This document shows, piece by piece, positions 63,280 to 64,000 of a stretch of DNA of 64,000 bases. Position 1 is the first letter of the stretch; the number at the start of each line of letters is the position of its first letter. The translations under genes and the position numbers were made by a program. The notes under the pieces were generated by a model, which was given only the letters and a program-made list of their open reading frames with translations, was not told the DNA's origin and ran no database searches. The stretch is from Phascolarctos cinereus (taxonomy: Eukaryota > Chordata > Mammalia > Diprotodontia > Phascolarctidae). Where the stretch lies: assembly GCF_002099425.1 (NCBI RefSeq), contig NW_018343984.1:19026501-19090500 (forward strand), read 5' to 3'.

Positions 63280-64000
63280 GTGGAGCCATGACGGCGGAGT
63301 TAAAGGCAAAATAACAAAATAACAAAAGTGAATTCTGAAGTGACAGAATTAACAAAAGAATAGGGTAAAACAATTTTTCAGCCCAAGACAATTTAGAAAG
63401 TTGATAGGAAAGGTCTGACTCACTGGGGTGAGACTGGAGTGCAGTCCAGTGTACCAGCAAGCCAGCAGTAGGCATTGAGGGTGACTGAATCAATGTGGGA
63501 TGGGCAGTTTCGACTGAATCAATGTGGGATGGGCAGTTTCTGGAGCTCTCAGCCCGCAGATGGTAAGGGAGTGAAAAAGCTGGTCAGAAGGAGACATGTA
63601 GACCCCTTGCTGACATAGGGAGAAGAACTCTGTTGTATTGTTCATATGTGGTTCCAGTTGCAGTCCCAGGGCAAGGAGGAGCATGGATCTAGTCACAGTT
63701 CTAGGGCAGAAAAGAATGCTGATGGTTGCTCAAAGACCAGACCACAGCCAGGAGAGTAGTGACCACACTTCTCCTTAGATCATACTACCTCAGAAGAACT
63801 AAAAATGTTGAGGCCCCCAGAATTAGTTCTGAAATCAGCAGCATGAAAACCTAAAGCTTGTGAAAGTGTCACCTCCACTCTGGGAGCAGAGTCCAACTGT
63901 AATATAAAGTTATAAGTCAAGAAATAGGCTGGGAAAATGAGCAAACCACAAAAAGAAACTGACCATATGAAGTTACTATGGTAACAGGAAAAAGCAAAAC
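63280..64000 (+). mobile_element. L1 5' end (5' UTR and ORF1 start), runs off the window
   Basis: 'ggtggagccatgacggcgga' is the typical L1 5' start. The 5' UTR runs to an ATG at 63937 that opens M-S-K-P-Q-K-E-T, resembling the marsupial ORF1 start (M-S-K followed by a basic stretch). A stop follows about 15 codons on, so ORF1 is probably dead. An exact 29-bp tandem duplication lies at 63483-63511 and 63512-63540. The body of the element lies beyond the right edge. Confidence 0.8.

Noticed and set aside
1-64000. CRISPR array, operon or bacterial-type feature
   Set aside because: All tandem repeats are simple sequence or single duplications without spacers; the sequence is vertebrate.

Overview
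The window looks like intergenic or intronic DNA from a marsupial nuclear genome. The reasons are the repeat content: marsupial-type L1 3' ends, ancient L2 and L3/CR1 LINEs in unusually good condition, dense MIR-type (CORE) SINEs, and two young SINEs of the type I know as WSINE1. I did not see the short interspersed element that dominates the opossum genome (the one with a pyrimidine-rich tail ending near 'ggaaggtaaggg'), which weakly favours an Australian marsupial. Family names come from recognition, not from a database search. I found no convincing protein-coding host gene. Nearly every open frame is either inside a repeat or an artefact of simple sequence.

Layout. 1-10 kb: MIR, L2 and one L1 3' end, AT- and CA-microsatellites, and a 56-bp mariner-like MITE. 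10-19 kb: a hAT-type MITE inside an unnamed repeat, L2, L3 and MIR fragments, a 39-bp inverted repeat, and repeat-poor blocks at 12.0-13.1, 14.5-15.1 and 17.1-17.9 kb. 19-28 kb: two very large polypyrimidine tracts (20.0-20.6 and 26.8-27.6 kb), an L3 > hAT > mariner nest at 21.5-22.1 kb, and repeat-poor blocks at 24.1-24.8 and 26.2-26.8 kb. 28-36 kb: a second copy of the unnamed repeat, a WSINE1-like insertion in an L3, and a 3.8-kb antisense L1 (ORF1, endonuclease and ORF2 C-terminus, but no recognisable reverse transcriptase). 36-38.6 kb: the longest repeat-poor block. 38.6-52.5 kb: stacked insertions of SINEs, L1, L2, L3 and hAT into one another. 44.65-45.8 and 52.9-53.7 kb: repeat-poor blocks with clusters of transcription-factor-like motifs. 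53.7-64 kb: an unexplained block, a full-length diverged 7SL RNA retropseudogene (55.26-55.59 kb), three L1 pieces, a very young WSINE1-like copy, and at the right edge the 5' end of an L1 that runs out of the window.

What is informative here is the insertion record rather than gene function. Many elements keep target-site duplications, so relative ages can be read directly. L2, L3, MIR and the repeat called family X form the oldest layer. hAT elements jumped into that layer, mariner MITEs into hATs, and L1 and WSINE1-like copies came last. The repeat-poor blocks are the best candidates for conserved regulatory DNA, but only a cross-species alignment can show that.
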